Position numbers and translations under genes: made by a program
Part shown: positions 9,642 through 20,794 of the stretch, piece after piece
How positions within the stretch are numbered: the first letter of the stretch is position 1
Layout of the letters: each line of letters begins with the position of its first letter
Notes under the pieces: generated by a model
What the model was told of the DNA's origin: nothing
What the model saw: only the letters and a program-made list of their open reading frames with translations
Database searches by the model: none
NCBI GenBank assembly: GCA_022826945.1
Contig: JAJDTY010000073.1
Location: forward strand, 372,001 to 436,000
Source of the DNA: Candidatus Binatia bacterium
Lineage (GTDB): Bacteria; Desulfobacterota; Binatia; Bin18
Length of the DNA stretch: 64,000 bases
Direction: 5' to 3'

Positions 9642-10511
9642 TTAGCCCATGGCAGCCGCCATGGTTTTGCCCATCTCAGCCGGACTTGAGATAATCGCCA
9701 CACCAGCGTCCCTGAAGGCTTGGACTTTCTCGACCGCGGTTCCCTTCCCACCGGCAATGATCGCTCCAGCGTGTCCCATGCGCTTACCTTTGGGGGCGGT
9801 TTGACCAGCAATAAACGCTGCGACCGGCTTGGTCATATGCTCTTTAATGAACGCGGCAGCTTCTTCTTCCGCCGAACCGCCAATTTCACCGATCAGCACC
9901 ACGCCCTCGGTTTGGGGATCATCCTGGAAAAGCTGTAAGACGTCGATAAAGCCCGTTCCGTTCACTGGGTCGCCACCTATCCCGACGCACGACGACTGAC
10001 CGATCCCCAACTGGGTCAGTTGATGGACGGCTTCATAGGTCAAGGTTCCACTGCGCGACACCACGCCGATTGATCCGGTGGCATGGATATAGCCCGGCAT
10101 GATCCCAATCTTGCATTCCCCCGGGGTAATCACACCAGGACAGTTGGGACCAATCAGGCGAGACTTTTTGCCGGCCAAGTAGCGCTTGACCCGAACCATA
10201 TCGAGCACCGGAATTCCCTCAGTAATACAGATCACCAACTCCACTTCGGCATCGACCGCTTCCATAATGGCGTCGGCGGCAAACGGCGGCGGCACATAGA
10301 TAACGGAAGCGTTTGCCCCCGTTTCCGCAACCGCCTCCACAACCGTATTAAAAATAGGAATGCCTTCGAAATCCGTGCCACCGCGACCAGGCGTTACTCC
10401 GGCCACCATCTGGGTGCCGTAGTCTCGACAACCCCGGGTGTGCAGTTGGCCGGTTGAGCCGGTAATTCCCTGCGTCAGGACCTTGGTGTTTTTATCAACA
10501 AGAATGCTCAC
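9642..10511 (-). CDS. sucD: Succinate-CoA ligase, ADP/GDP-forming, alpha subunit
   Basis: The 289-residue subunit carries the CoA-binding Rossmann start ([28 protein letters not shown] is the family pattern), [16 protein letters not shown], and the phosphorylated histidine in [15 protein letters not shown]. It makes succinyl-CoA hydrolysis drive nucleotide phosphorylation in the TCA cycle together with SucC. The start is a GTG preceded by GAGGAG at 7 bases. SucC lies 61 bases upstream on the same strand and mdh before that, giving an mdh-sucC-sucD transcription unit. Confidence 0.97.
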   Translation of the reverse strand: MSILVDKNTKVLTQGITGSTGQLHTRGCRDYGTQMVAGVTPGRGGTDFEGIPIFNTVVEAVAETGANASVIYVPPPFAADAIMEAVDAEVELVICITEGIPVLDMVRVKRYLAGKKSRLIGPNCPGVITPGECKIGIMPGYIHATGSIGVVSRSGTLTYEAVHQLTQLGIGQSSCVGIGGDPVNGTGFIDVLQLFQDDPQTEGVVLIGEIGGSAEEEAAAFIKEHMTKPVAAFIAGQTAPKGKRMGHAGAIIAGGKGTAVEKVQAFRDAGVAIISSPAEMGKTMAAAMG

Positions 10512-10572
10512 GAGCGTGCTCCTCGATTTCTCGCCCTACAAATTGATACAAACGGTTGATCCGGTGCGCCGC

Positions 10573-11736
10573 CTATGCACCAATCGCCTCGACGATTTTC
10601 TTTGCGCCGTCAGCTAAATCGTCCGCAGGAATAATATCAAGCCCCGACTCAGCCAGAATCGTTTTTCCTAGTTCAACATTCGTGCCTTCTAAGCGAACGA
10701 CCAAGGGGACCGACAGATTGACTTGTTTGGCGGCTTCAACTACCCCGTTGGCCACTACATCGCAACGCATAATCCCCCCAAAAATATTGACCAGAACGCC
10801 TTTGACATTCTCGTCCGACAGAATAATTTTAAATGCCTCGGTGACCTTTTCCGTGGTCGCGCCCCCGCCGACATCCAGAAAATTCGCCGGCTCAGCTCCG
10901 TAGTGTTTGATGATATCCATGGTCGCCATCGCCAGCCCAGCCCCATTGACCATGCAGCCGATATTGCCGTCCAACGCAATATAGTTGAGGTCAAACTTGG
11001 ACGCCGCGACTTCTTTCTCGTTTTCCTCAGTCACATCCCGCATCTCACGGATATCAGCGTGACGGAACAGCGCGTTGTCATCAAAGCCCATCTTGGCGTC
11101 CAGAGCGACAAGGTCGCCGGACTTCGTCAGTACCAACGGATTAATCTCAGCCATGGAGGCATCACTCTCGGAAAATGTCTTGTATAAGCCGCGCATGAAG
11201 GACACGGCTTTGTTGACCGAGTCCTTGGGTAGGCCCAGGCCGTAGGCGAGCTGGCGGCCCTGGAAGTCTCCGAAGCCAACGGCGGGATCGATGGTGGCGC
11301 GGAGAATCTTCTCGGGCGAGCGCTCTGCCACCTCTTCAATTTCCACGCCACCCTCGGAGCTAGCCATCACCGTGACTCGCGCGGTCACACGGTCAATGAC
11401 CATACCGAGGTAGAACTCTTGATCGATATCACAACCCTGCTCAACAAATACCTTCTGGACTTCTTTACCTTCGGGTCCGGTTTGGTGGGTGACCAAGGTT
11501 GAGCCAAGCAGAGCCGTCGCATGGGCGTGGGCTTCCTGCGGCGTCTTGGCGAGCTTGACCCCACCGGCTTTACCTCGCCCACCGGCGTGAATCTGGGCTT
11601 TGACGACACACAGACCACCGCCCAATTCCTGAGCAGCGGCTTCGGCTTCGTCCGGAGTGGTAGCGACCCTGCCGTCTAACACGGCCACCCCATTTTTCCG
11701 CAATATCTCTTTTGCTTGGTATTCGTGGATATTCAT
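10573..11736 (-). CDS. sucC: Succinate-CoA ligase, beta subunit
   Basis: At 387 residues this is a full-length ATP-grasp beta subunit. It begins [19 protein letters not shown], contains [18 protein letters not shown], the Mg-binding [20 protein letters not shown], and the C-terminal CoA-ligase part [17 protein letters not shown] with [11 protein letters not shown]. It pairs with the downstream SucD. It starts 25 bases after mdh, so malate dehydrogenase and both ligase subunits are likely made from one mRNA. Confidence 0.97.
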   Translation of the reverse strand: MNIHEYQAKEILRKNGVAVLDGRVATTPDEAEAAAQELGGGLCVVKAQIHAGGRGKAGGVKLAKTPQEAHAHATALLGSTLVTHQTGPEGKEVQKVFVEQGCDIDQEFYLGMVIDRVTARVTVMASSEGGVEIEEVAERSPEKILRATIDPAVGFGDFQGRQLAYGLGLPKDSVNKAVSFMRGLYKTFSESDASMAEINPLVLTKSGDLVALDAKMGFDDNALFRHADIREMRDVTEENEKEVAASKFDLNYIALDGNIGCMVNGAGLAMATMDIIKHYGAEPANFLDVGGGATTEKVTEAFKIILSDENVKGVLVNIFGGIMRCDVVANGVVEAAKQVNLSVPLVVRLEGTNVELGKTILAESGLDIIPADDLADGAKKIVEAIGA

Positions 11737-11760
11737 ACCCTCTTACCTTACCGTGGGAGA

Positions 11761-12759
<999 letters not shown>

Positions 12760-12942
12760 TCAGGACGGCTATCCCCATCTCAATCCGTTGAGATATTGCT
12801 TGTTCGGCAAGGTTTTGGGGCAGGATGCCAAAATTCCTACAGCCTGTCTAGGCCAGAAGGTTGTTGAAAGGCTCGCTCTTGTGGCCTTGGAGGAGTCTCG
12901 GCCTCTCTTTACTATCAGAAGCGCATAAGGGACTGTTTGGCT

Positions 12943-13653
12943 TCATAAACCTGGCTGCCCAGAACGCTGTTTCATCCGGTTGCGTTCAGCGTCAGAGCGA
13001 CGGATATACTGTGGGACGAGTTGGGATACGTCGTCGTGATCTCCCTGTTTGAATCGCAGCCAGGCTAAGCGAGCGACAATGCTGCCACACGGCAGGACAG
13101 CAGCAAGCGGCAGAACCTCAATATGGGGTCTGCAACGTTCCTGAATTATTTCACCGTAACGCTCAACGCCATCTCCAACAAAGAGGCATGGCCCACTGAT
13201 TTGGTTGGCCAACTCTTCGGGCGCGAGGACCATATCGTCAGTCAGACGGGTAATGTACCCGCCTGCGTCGCGGGCAAAGCAGGCAGCATATACTTCACGT
13301 TTGCGAGCGTCCAGCACAACGTACAGTCGGCCTGTCCAATGGGTCACTGCATGGGCAAGTGTGAGGAGCGTCGAGACGCCAGCAACCTGTTGAGACAAGG
13401 CATAGGCAAAACCTTTTGTCGTGCCAAGCGCGATGCGCAGACCGGAGAAGGCTCCGGGGCCGATCGTCACCCCTATCCCTGCGACCTCCGGCAGGCTGAT
13501 ATGAGACTGCTCAAGGACGTGGTGAATCAAGGGCAAAAGATTTTCCGCATGACTCACCGTAGCGTTACCTGATTGTTCTGCCAGAACACTGCCGTCCTGT
13601 ATCAGGCCGACACTCGCAATCGGGGTCGCCGCGTCTATGCCGAGAACGAGCAT
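12943..13653 (-). CDS. tsaB: tRNA threonylcarbamoyladenosine biosynthesis protein TsaB
   Basis: The 236-residue product begins MLVLGIDAATPIASVGLI and contains HAENLLPLIHHVL, the conserved GPGAFSGLRIALGTTKGFAYAL and LDARKREVYAACF, which are characteristic of TsaB, the inactive-kinase-like partner of TsaD. TsaB scaffolds the TsaD-TsaE complex that makes t6A37 in ANN-decoding tRNAs. It follows rseP by 9 bases on the same strand, so it is probably expressed from the rpsB-rseP block. Confidence 0.92.
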   Translation of the reverse strand: MLVLGIDAATPIASVGLIQDGSVLAEQSGNATVSHAENLLPLIHHVLEQSHISLPEVAGIGVTIGPGAFSGLRIALGTTKGFAYALSQQVAGVSTLLTLAHAVTHWTGRLYVVLDARKREVYAACFARDAGGYITRLTDDMVLAPEELANQISGPCLFVGDGVERYGEIIQERCRPHIEVLPLAAVLPCGSIVARLAWLRFKQGDHDDVSQLVPQYIRRSDAERNRMKQRSGQPGL

Positions 13654-13662
13654 GTCAAGAGA

Positions 13663-14733
13663 TCAGCTGACAAGGCGTGAAATATCGTTGTAGAAGACCA
13701 GGACGATGAGCGAGACAATAACCAGGAAGCCAACGCGTAAAGCCATTTCTTTGGAACGATTACTCAACGGGCGGCCGATGAGGAGTTCAATGAGCATTAG
13801 CAACAGATGGCCGCCGTCAAGGATCGGGATAGGCAGAAGATTGAAAATGGCTAGGTTGACGTTCACGATGGCCGTGAAGCGCAGCAAATAATCCAATCCC
13901 AAACGCGCCTGCTGTCCAGCCACCTGCGCAATGAGAATGGGGCCGCCTAGCTCTTTGGTTGAAACCTCTCCACTTATAAGCTTAATAACGCTGTCCAGAA
14001 TGAGGTGCGTCCACAGCCAGGTTTGCTCCGCTCCAAGCGTTATCGCTCGTCCTATGGTAACAGCTTCGTTCGTAAAGGCCCGCTCAATGCCAATCACATA
14101 GACTTGCCCGCCGACGGGGTTGTCACGCAGTTGAGGGGTGACCGTTGTGGCAATAATCTGGCCGCGGCTCGCCTTTTGAATGACAAGGTCAATCTCATCC
14201 CCATTGCTAAGCTGAATCTGCTCAGCCAGTTCCTCCCAGGTGTGGACGGGAACCCCATCGATTTTGAGGATCTCGTCTTCCGGTTCTAGACCAGCCGCTT
14301 CTGCGGGCATGTTCGCTACGACTCCACCAACCGTGGGCTGATCGACTGGGACATTGACGCCAAATTGGGCAAAGGCCAGACTGAAAACGACGAAAGCCAT
14401 CAGAAAGTTGGCCAATGGTCCGGCAGAGACAATCAGAAAGCGTTTTGGCAAAGATTTATGAGTAAAGGAACGGTGCAGGTCAGCCTCATCCACCTCCTCA
14501 CCGATTTCCTCTCCAACCATCTTCACATAGCCACCTAGAGGAATGGCGCTGAGTAAATACTCCGTCTCGCCGATCTTACGACCGATGAGTTTCGGACCAA
14601 ATCCGAGTGAGAATCGCTCAACTCCAACACCGGCCCATTTGGCGGTCAGGAAGTGCCCCAATTCGTGCACAAAAATAATTAATCCAAAGACGATAACCAC
14701 TCGTAGCGCAACATCAAAAGTTGAAAGATCCAT
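13663..14733 (-). CDS. rseP: RIP site-2 zinc metalloprotease
   Basis: The zinc-binding helix is IIFVHELGHFLTAK near the N-terminus, and the third ligand motif is NLLPIPILDGGHLLLMLIE near the C-terminus. One PDZ domain lies between (PTVGGVVANMPAEAAGLEPEDEIL...). The E. coli enzyme has two PDZ domains, so this 356-residue form is the shorter single-PDZ type. Site-2 proteases cut transmembrane anti-sigma factors or leftover signal peptides in the inner membrane. The track start at 14832 overlaps cdsA by 68 bases; ATG 14733 with GAGGAG upstream is preferred. The usual neighbour dxr between cdsA and rseP is absent. Confidence 0.93.
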   Translation of the reverse strand: MDLSTFDVALRVVIVFGLIIFVHELGHFLTAKWAGVGVERFSLGFGPKLIGRKIGETEYLLSAIPLGGYVKMVGEEIGEEVDEADLHRSFTHKSLPKRFLIVSAGPLANFLMAFVVFSLAFAQFGVNVPVDQPTVGGVVANMPAEAAGLEPEDEILKIDGVPVHTWEELAEQIQLSNGDEIDLVIQKASRGQIIATTVTPQLRDNPVGGQVYVIGIERAFTNEAVTIGRAITLGAEQTWLWTHLILDSVIKLISGEVSTKELGGPILIAQVAGQQARLGLDYLLRFTAIVNVNLAIFNLLPIPILDGGHLLLMLIELLIGRPLSNRSKEMALRVGFLVIVSLIVLVFYNDISRLVS

Positions 14734-14764
14734 GCCCACATACTCCTCGGCTTTCGGGCCAGAT

Positions 14765-15574
14765 TTAATGCCACAACATACTATAGTAATAGATAAAGGC
14801 ACCTGGGAAAAGTAAACTATCAATACGATCAAGCACTCCGCCGTGGCCGGGAAAGAGACGGCCTGAGTCTTTTGCGCTGCAGGCCCGCTTCAAGGCAGAC
14901 TCACACAGGTCGCCCAACTGAGCGAGTCCTCCCATCAGAAGCGCAAGGACCACTAGTTCGGGCGCAGATCGATTGGGCAGGAGATACTGCCAGGCGACGA
15001 GAGCGGCGATGCAATGCCCGCCTATCGATCCGACGCTTCCCTCTATGGTTTTGCCGGGACTGATATACGGGAGCAGTTTCCGTTTTCCCCATATTCGTCC
15101 AACGGCATACCCTCCGGTGTCTCCAAGCATGGCCACAAGTAGTATAAAAAAAATCCATTCCGCGCCTTCCGGACCGCGATGTATCCACAGCAAGTGTGGA
15201 AAAAGGAACCCAATATACACAACACCAAGTACGAAGAGGCTCGTTGTTTGGATTCCTCGCGCTGGGTGACGGTCTCGAAGACTTAGGATAAAAACCAGTA
15301 CAAAACCAAGGGTCAATGCGCCGCCGCTGAGCCGCATATCGCCCGCTAGCATGCTGAGTGCGACAAGCATGCCCCACAGTTCACCGATGACCGGAGAAAG
15401 GGTGCATTGGGCCCGCGTGAGTGAGAAGTATTCATATAAGCCGACACCAGTCAGCACCAGAATGGCACTCGAAAAGCCCCATTCCGGCGCAGAGTGTATC
15501 AGGAAGATGAGAAGGGGAAGCGCGACCGCGGCGGTCAGGAGCCTAGTGCGCAGCACGTTTGAGCTCAGTCTCAA
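14765..15574 (-). CDS. cdsA: Phosphatidate cytidylyltransferase
   Basis: This polytopic membrane protein of about 269 residues ends with a perfect CDS signature, SALKRACSAKDSGRLFPGH followed by GGVLDRIDSLLFPG. It makes CDP-diacylglycerol from phosphatidate and CTP, the precursor of all phospholipids. The track start is a TTG that overlaps uppS by 32 bases; a GTG six codons later (15556) is an alternative with a smaller overlap. Neither has a clear ribosome-binding site, so translational coupling to uppS is likely. Confidence 0.94.
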   Translation of the reverse strand: MRLSSNVLRTRLLTAAVALPLLIFLIHSAPEWGFSSAILVLTGVGLYEYFSLTRAQCTLSPVIGELWGMLVALSMLAGDMRLSGGALTLGFVLVFILSLRDRHPARGIQTTSLFVLGVVYIGFLFPHLLWIHRGPEGAEWIFFILLVAMLGDTGGYAVGRIWGKRKLLPYISPGKTIEGSVGSIGGHCIAALVAWQYLLPNRSAPELVVLALLMGGLAQLGDLCESALKRACSAKDSGRLFPGHGGVLDRIDSLLFPGAFIYYYSMLWH

Positions 15575-16319
15575 TCAGCTGCTCGGTCGTCCGACCGAAA
15601 CGCCGATCCCGCTGCTGATAATCCGCCAGTGCCTGCAAGAAGGCGTCGCGGTCGAAGTCTGGCCACAGGGTATCGGTCACATAGAGTTCCGTGTAGGCCA
15701 ACTGCCAGAGCATGAAGTTACTGATCCGGAACTCTCCACTCGTCCGAATAAGGAGGTCCGGAGCGGGGATATCTGCCGTCCACAATGATTGTTCGATCGC
15801 CTGCTGGTCAATCTCGAATGGCCGCAGTTGTCCCGCCTGTACGGCGGTCGCCAGAGTCTGTACGGCGGCAACGATTTCTTCCCGTGCACTATAGCTCACA
15901 GCTAGTACAACAGTCAGTCCGGTGTTGTCTCGGGTTGCGGCAATAGCGTCAAGCAGAGATTTCCGAACCGTCGCTGGAAGGCGACTCAGATTACCAATGG
16001 CACGCAGGCGGATATTATACCGCATCATACGACGGAGTTCCGTCCGAAGGTAGCGATTGAGGAGTCCCATGAGCGCCCGAACCTCACGGGGCGGCCGCTG
16101 CCAGTTCTCCGAAGAGAAGGCGTACAGGGTCAGATACGAGAGACCGATGCCGCGGCTCATCTCGACGATATTGCGGACCGCTTCTTTCCCACGCTTGTGG
16201 CCCTCGATACGGCTCAGCCCGCGTCGCTGCGCCCACCGCCCGTTCCCATCCATAATAATGGCAACATGACGGGGCAATTGGTCTTTCTCAAGGATGACGC
16301 TCACGCGTATAAACAGCAA
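15543..16319 (-). CDS. uppS: Undecaprenyl diphosphate synthase (isoprenyl transferase)
   Basis: The cis-prenyltransferase signature is clear: LPRHVAIIMDGNGRWAQRRGL with the catalytic aspartate, GHKRGKEAVRNIV, LYAFSSENWQRP, and DLLIRTSGEFRISNFMLWQLAYTELY. The enzyme extends farnesyl diphosphate with isopentenyl units to make the lipid carrier for peptidoglycan and other wall glycans. The track start is TTG; a GTG five codons later is also possible. It lies between frr and cdsA in the canonical order. Confidence 0.96.
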   Translation of the reverse strand: MLFIRVSVILEKDQLPRHVAIIMDGNGRWAQRRGLSRIEGHKRGKEAVRNIVEMSRGIGLSYLTLYAFSSENWQRPPREVRALMGLLNRYLRTELRRMMRYNIRLRAIGNLSRLPATVRKSLLDAIAATRDNTGLTVVLAVSYSAREEIVAAVQTLATAVQAGQLRPFEIDQQAIEQSLWTADIPAPDLLIRTSGEFRISNFMLWQLAYTELYVTDTLWPDFDRDAFLQALADYQQRDRRFGRTTEQLIETELKRAAH

Positions 16320-16367
16320 GTTAGAATAGATTGCTCACATGGCCAGTCGCAGGAAAACATTATCCCC

Positions 16368-16925
16368 TTATACCGCCATCAACTCTTCCTCTTTCAGCTT
16401 GAGGATATGGTCAAGTTTTTCGATATATTCATTCGTCATCTTTTGGACACGGTCCTGTGCGGTGTGCAGTTCATCTTCGGTAATTTCTTTATCCTTTTGC
16501 ATTTCCTTGAGATAGTCATTGGCCTCGCGTCTATGGTTCCGCATAGAGATCCGGTATTCCTCCGCACTTTTCCGAATTTTTCGGACAAAATCTTTCCGCC
16601 GTTCTTCGGTGAGTTCGGGTATGGGGACACGAATGATTTTCCCATCGTTGACTGGAGTCAGGCCTAAGTCCGCCTGATAAATCGCCTTTTCCACATCACC
16701 GATAATATTTTTTTCGTATGGCTGGACCACAAGAAGACGTGCTTCTGGAGCAGACAAAGAGGCGAGTTGATTAAGTGGAGTTGGGGATCCGTAATACTCC
16801 ACCATCACGCCTTCGATTAATGACGTGGAGGCACGACCGGTGCGCACTTTCGAAAACTCGACACGGAGCGACCCAAGTGTTTGCTCCATTTCCTGCTTCA
16901 TTTGTTCCAAAACTTCGGCGCTCAT
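16368..16925 (-). CDS. frr: Ribosome recycling factor
   Basis: The 185-residue protein is the standard RRF length. It has the N-terminal [36 protein letters not shown] segment, [20 protein letters not shown], and the helical [16 protein letters not shown] region typical of the three-helix bundle (here [16 protein letters not shown]). With EF-G it splits post-termination ribosomes. Its start overlaps the pyrH stop by four bases, showing translational coupling. Confidence 0.97.
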   Translation of the reverse strand: MSAEVLEQMKQEMEQTLGSLRVEFSKVRTGRASTSLIEGVMVEYYGSPTPLNQLASLSAPEARLLVVQPYEKNIIGDVEKAIYQADLGLTPVNDGKIIRVPIPELTEERRKDFVRKIRKSAEEYRISMRNHRREANDYLKEMQKDKEITEDELHTAQDRVQKMTNEYIEKLDHILKLKEEELMAV

Positions 16926-17653
16926 AGCTCCCCTCCATTGACCACCGTTCCGATAGGCTCTCCACGTACCACGCGCTGGATATTACCAGGTTCAAGCATA
17001 CTGAACACAATGATGGGGAGGTGATTGTCCATGCACAATGATATCGCAGTGGAGTCCATGACCTTGAGGTTTTGCTGCAAGACTTCAAGATAGGTCAAGT
17101 TCTGATACCGCTCGGCCGCCGAGTCTTTCATTGGGTCAGCGCTATAGATCCCATCGACCTTGGTTGCTTTGAAAATAGCTTGTGCCCCAATTTCCATAGC
17201 CCGCAAGCTGGCGGCGGTGTCCGTGGTAAAATACGGATTTCCGGTACCGGAAGCAAAAATGACGATCCGGCCTTTCTCAAGATGGCGGGTAGCACGCCGT
17301 CGAATATACGGTTCCGCCACCTGCGATACGGTTAGGGCTGACATCACACGCGTAGGGACCTCTAACTTCTCCAGAGCTTCCTGCATGGCTAAGCTATTGA
17401 TCACCGTGGCCAGCATCCCCATATAATCGCCGGTCGCCCGCGCAATCCCTCTTGAATTCGCGTCTACTCCACGCAGTATGTTCCCTCCACCAAGGACCAA
17501 AGCAATCTCACACCCTAGCGCATGAATCTCCTGAATCTCTCCGGCGATGCGAGCCAAGACAACATCATCAATCCCATAGCCTCGTTCGCCAGCGAGCGCT
17601 TCTCCTCCTAACTTGAGGAGAACGCGCTGGTATGATGCAGACTTTGTCGTCAT
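16922..17653 (-). CDS. pyrH: UMP kinase
   Basis: The 243-residue protein belongs to the amino-acid-kinase fold: [20 protein letters not shown], the glycine-rich [51 protein letters not shown] and the C-terminal GTVVNGG. It phosphorylates UMP to UDP and is usually hexameric and GTP-regulated. It follows tsf by 5 bases and overlaps frr by 4, in the conserved rpsB-tsf-pyrH-frr order. Confidence 0.97.
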   Translation of the reverse strand: MTTKSASYQRVLLKLGGEALAGERGYGIDDVVLARIAGEIQEIHALGCEIALVLGGGNILRGVDANSRGIARATGDYMGMLATVINSLAMQEALEKLEVPTRVMSALTVSQVAEPYIRRRATRHLEKGRIVIFASGTGNPYFTTDTAASLRAMEIGAQAIFKATKVDGIYSADPMKDSAAERYQNLTYLEVLQQNLKVMDSTAISLCMDNHLPIIVFSMLEPGNIQRVVRGEPIGTVVNGGEL

Positions 17654-17658
17654 GCAGC

Positions 17659-18282
17659 CTACTCAGTCCCTCCGTTAGCGGCGCTTGCTTCTCCGATCTG
17701 GAAACGCGCAAATCGGTGGACAACAATATTTTCACCCGTCTTACTCACCGCATCATTGACAATCTCTTGTACGGTTTTGCTCGGTTCCCGAATATAGGAT
17801 TGTTCGAGCAAACACACTTCGCTGTAAAACTTCTCGACTTTTCCTGAAACGATCTTCTCGATAACCTGCGCCGGCTTTCCAGACGCTTCGGCCTGTGTCT
17901 GATAGACCGTCCGCTCCCGCTCAAGCTCTGCCTCGGTAATGTCTTCTCGACGCACGCAGCGTGGATTTGCGGCAGCCACTTGCATCGCAAGGTCTTTGAC
18001 AAGCTGTTGGAACTCCTCAGTCCGAGCGACAAAGTCCGTCTCACAATTCACTTCGACCAAGACGCCGATCTTGCCACCCCCGTGAATATAGGAGCCAACC
18101 ACGCCCTGCTCTGCCGCGCGTCCAGCCCGCTTTGCGGCAGCGGCCAATCCTTTCTCACGAAGGAAGTCAATGGCTTTTTCAATATTCCCATTATTTTCGG
18201 CGAGCGCTTTTTTGCAGTTGACAATACCCGCACCTGTCCGCTCGCGCAGTTCTTTTACCTGGGCCATCGAAATATCGCTCAC
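17659..18282 (-). CDS. tsf: Translation elongation factor Ts (short form)
   Basis: The N-terminal UBA-like domain ([25 protein letters not shown]) and the core motif [15 protein letters not shown] are intact. At 207 residues the protein lacks much of the second core subdomain present in the 283-residue E. coli protein, a short form known from several phyla such as Thermus and some deltaproteobacteria. EF-Ts exchanges GDP for GTP on EF-Tu. The start overlaps the rpsB stop by four bases. Confidence 0.95.
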   Translation of the reverse strand: MSDISMAQVKELRERTGAGIVNCKKALAENNGNIEKAIDFLREKGLAAAAKRAGRAAEQGVVGSYIHGGGKIGVLVEVNCETDFVARTEEFQQLVKDLAMQVAAANPRCVRREDITEAELERERTVYQTQAEASGKPAQVIEKIVSGKVEKFYSEVCLLEQSYIREPSKTVQEIVNDAVSKTGENIVVHRFARFQIGEASAANGGTE

Positions 18283-19133
18283 GCCTCACTCCCTTCCTCA
18301 ATAGACGCCGCCTCTGTCGGAGTGTCTTCGGCTTGCGCCTCAGGAGATGGCGCCGGAGATTCCGTCATATCCGGTCCAGCGTGCGTTTCTGTTTCTTCTT
18401 GGTCCGCTTGGTCCAGAGCTTCACCCTCGCCTTGTTGCTGCTCTTGATACAGCGTCCGCCCCTCTATGGAAGCGTCAGCGATGGCGTCCACAAAAAGACG
18501 AATAGCCCGAATGGCATCATCATTCCCTGGGATTTTATGCGTAATCAGGTCCGGATCACAGTTTGAATCAATCGCCGCGACAACTGGCAGGCCGAGCTTA
18601 TTCGCCTCCCGCACGGCGATTTCTTCCTTCTTGGTGTCAACGACAAATATCGCATCAGGCAGCTTCCGCATCGTTTTGATGCCACCTAATACATTCATCA
18701 GCTTATCCCGCTCCCGACTAATCCCTAAGAGTTCTTTCTTTGTCAGCGCATCAGCAATCGCGGCTGTTTCGAGCATCTCCTCGACTCGTTTCAGTCGATC
18801 AATAGACTTCCGGATGGTTTGAAAGTTCGTTAACATCCCACCCAGCCAGCGGTTATTGACATAAAACATTTCACACCGCTCGGCTGCTTCACGCACGACT
18901 TCCTGCGCCTGCTTCTTGGTTCCGACAAAGAGAATCTGCCCCCCATCTGCGACCAGATCGCGAATGAAGCCGCACGCGTCGCGTAACATGCCCACGGTTT
19001 GCTGCAAGTCGATGATGTGGATTCCGTTGCGGGCACCAAAAATATAGGGCTTCATTTTTGGGTTCCAGCGACTTGTCTGGTGGCCAAAGTGAACCCCAGC
19101 CTCAAGCAGTTGCTTGATCGTAATCTCAACCAT
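18279..19133 (-). CDS. rpsB: 30S ribosomal protein S2 with acidic C-terminal extension
   Basis: Residues 1 to about 225 are a standard S2: [58 protein letters not shown] and [15 protein letters not shown]. The last 50 or so residues (after [14 protein letters not shown]) are low-complexity and strongly acidic, rich in E, A, P, T and S. This gives 284 residues against about 241 in E. coli. Acidic S2 tails occur in other lineages. It is the first gene of the rpsB-tsf-pyrH-frr-uppS-cdsA-rseP block and has a plausible promoter just upstream. Confidence 0.97.
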   Translation of the reverse strand: MVEITIKQLLEAGVHFGHQTSRWNPKMKPYIFGARNGIHIIDLQQTVGMLRDACGFIRDLVADGGQILFVGTKKQAQEVVREAAERCEMFYVNNRWLGGMLTNFQTIRKSIDRLKRVEEMLETAAIADALTKKELLGISRERDKLMNVLGGIKTMRKLPDAIFVVDTKKEEIAVREANKLGLPVVAAIDSNCDPDLITHKIPGNDDAIRAIRLFVDAIADASIEGRTLYQEQQQGEGEALDQADQEETETHAGPDMTESPAPSPEAQAEDTPTEAASIEEGSEA

Positions 19134-19192
19134 GTAGAGAGCACCTTTCTTTCTTAACTATGCGTGGAATATGCTTAATTTCAGGGAGGAAT

Positions 19193-19221
19193 TTTGTATC
19201 AAAGGCGAAAAATCTTTGCAA
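19193..19221 (-). promoter_or_regulatory. Candidate sigma70-type promoter of rpsB
   Basis: On the minus strand TTGCAA and TACAAA are separated by exactly 17 bases, 4/6 matches to consensus in each hexamer. The -10 lies about 60 bases before the rpsB start and the element sits just after the rho stop codon, where a promoter for the ribosomal-protein block would be expected. Confidence 0.45.
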
Positions 19222-19235
19222 TGCGCCAGAGAGCG

Positions 19236-20564
19236 CTATTGATTCATAGACTCAAGAAATTCTTGATTATCCTTTGTCCCCTGGATTTTATCCATAAAAA
19301 ATTCCATTGCTTCGACGGCGTTCATTTGGGTCAGCAATTGTCTAAGAAGCCGCACTCGGTCCAAGGTCTTCTTGGTCAGCAACATCTCTTCCTTGCGGGT
19401 GCCGGAGCGGCCAATGTCCATGGCAGGAAAAATCCGCTTATCCATCAGGCGGCGATCCAGGTGGATTTCCATATTACCAGTCCCTTTGAATTCTTCAAAG
19501 ATGACTTCATCCATACGACTGCCGGTATCGACTAAGGCCGTCCCAATAATGGTTAAGCTGCCCCCGTCTTCAATGTTGCGTGCCGCTCCAAAGAATTTTT
19601 TCGGCATCCGTAAGGCGTTGGCATCCACACCACCGGACAGTAATTTTCCACTCGGCGGAACCACCGCGTTATTCGCGCGCGCTAAACGGGTAATACTATC
19701 GAGTAAGACGACAACGTCTTTTCCATGCTCGACCAGACGTTTTGCTTTTTCTAAGACCATCTCCGCCACCTGTACATGCCGATTCGCCGGTTCGTCAAAC
19801 GTCGAACTCACAACCTCGGCACGGACTGAGCGCTGCATATCTGTGACTTCCTCTGGTCGCTCATCAATCAATAAGACAATCAAAATGACCTCTTTATGAT
19901 TGTGAACAATACCGTGCGCCAAACTTTGCAGCATCATGGTCTTGCCTGTACGAGGGGCGGCAACAATTAAGCCACGTTGACCCTTTCCTATGGGAGTGAA
20001 CAGATCTATGGTCCGCGTTGTATACTCCTCAAAATTGTGTTCGAGCCGAAGTTGTTCCTCGGGGTAGAGTGGCGTCAAATTGTCAAAAAGGATTTTATCT
20101 CGGGCGCGTTCAGGCTCCTCATAGTTCGTTGCTTCAACTTTCAGTAACGCGAAATAACGCTCGCCTTCCTTGGGTGGACGGATTTGTCCGGCCACCACGT
20201 CTCCGGTGCGGAGATTAAACCGTCGAATCTGGCTCGGTGACACATAAATGTCATCCGGCCCCGGCAGATAATTGTAGTCAGGAGAACGGAGGAAACCGAA
20301 CCCATCAGAGAGAATCTCTAGCACCCCTTCACCGTAGATGAAGCCGCTCTGCTCGGCCTGGGCTTGGAGAATAGAAAAAATCAAGTCTTGTTTACGGAGA
20401 CTGGATGCTCCTTCGACATTAAAATTTCGGGCGATCTCCGCCAGTTCGCCAATTTTCTTTGATTTCAGAGACTTCAGGTTCAGACCGACATCCTCGCCGT
20501 CTCCATTAATGCGAACCTCCTGGAGTCCGTTTACAGTATCATTCTTTGCGGTCGTTCGACCCAT
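19236..20564 (-). CDS. rho: Transcription termination factor Rho
   Basis: The 442-residue protein has an N-terminal helical RNA-binding part ([39 protein letters not shown]), the cold-shock-like primary RNA site ([43 protein letters not shown] pattern), the P-loop [15 protein letters not shown], Walker B region [18 protein letters not shown] and the secondary-site loop region [14 protein letters not shown]. It is a ring-shaped RNA helicase that releases RNA from polymerase. It stands alone with a strong promoter and a leader of about 190 bases, in keeping with the autoregulation known for rho in other bacteria. Confidence 0.97.
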   Translation of the reverse strand: MGRTTAKNDTVNGLQEVRINGDGEDVGLNLKSLKSKKIGELAEIARNFNVEGASSLRKQDLIFSILQAQAEQSGFIYGEGVLEILSDGFGFLRSPDYNYLPGPDDIYVSPSQIRRFNLRTGDVVAGQIRPPKEGERYFALLKVEATNYEEPERARDKILFDNLTPLYPEEQLRLEHNFEEYTTRTIDLFTPIGKGQRGLIVAAPRTGKTMMLQSLAHGIVHNHKEVILIVLLIDERPEEVTDMQRSVRAEVVSSTFDEPANRHVQVAEMVLEKAKRLVEHGKDVVVLLDSITRLARANNAVVPPSGKLLSGGVDANALRMPKKFFGAARNIEDGGSLTIIGTALVDTGSRMDEVIFEEFKGTGNMEIHLDRRLMDKRIFPAMDIGRSGTRKEEMLLTKKTLDRVRLLRQLLTQMNAVEAMEFFMDKIQGTKDNQEFLESMNQ

Positions 20565-20756
20565 ATCTTCCTCCTACTTGTCTGCAGTAGTAAACTGGAG
20601 GGACGTATCCTTGGTATTACGCATTGCCGAGGCATATCCGCCTCGGACGCCAATTGCCCGTGTTAGGGGAAAAACCATCAAGAAATAGCGGTATGCCGGT
20701 GAGAAATTCTTTTTCAGAGTGATCTACAAAGGACGATTTATCCTCTGAGAGATACC

Positions 20757-20785
20757 TTCATAATACACCCTCACCAACCTGTCAA
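20757..20785 (-). promoter_or_regulatory. Candidate sigma70-type promoter of rho
   Basis: The minus strand shows a perfect -35 TTGACA, a 17-base spacer, and TATGAA (4/6) as -10. It lies in the gap between the rluD stop (20795) and rho, which puts transcription start roughly 185 bases before the rho ATG. This is the best-matching promoter I found in the window. Confidence 0.65.
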
Positions 20786-20794
20786 CGAAAAGAC

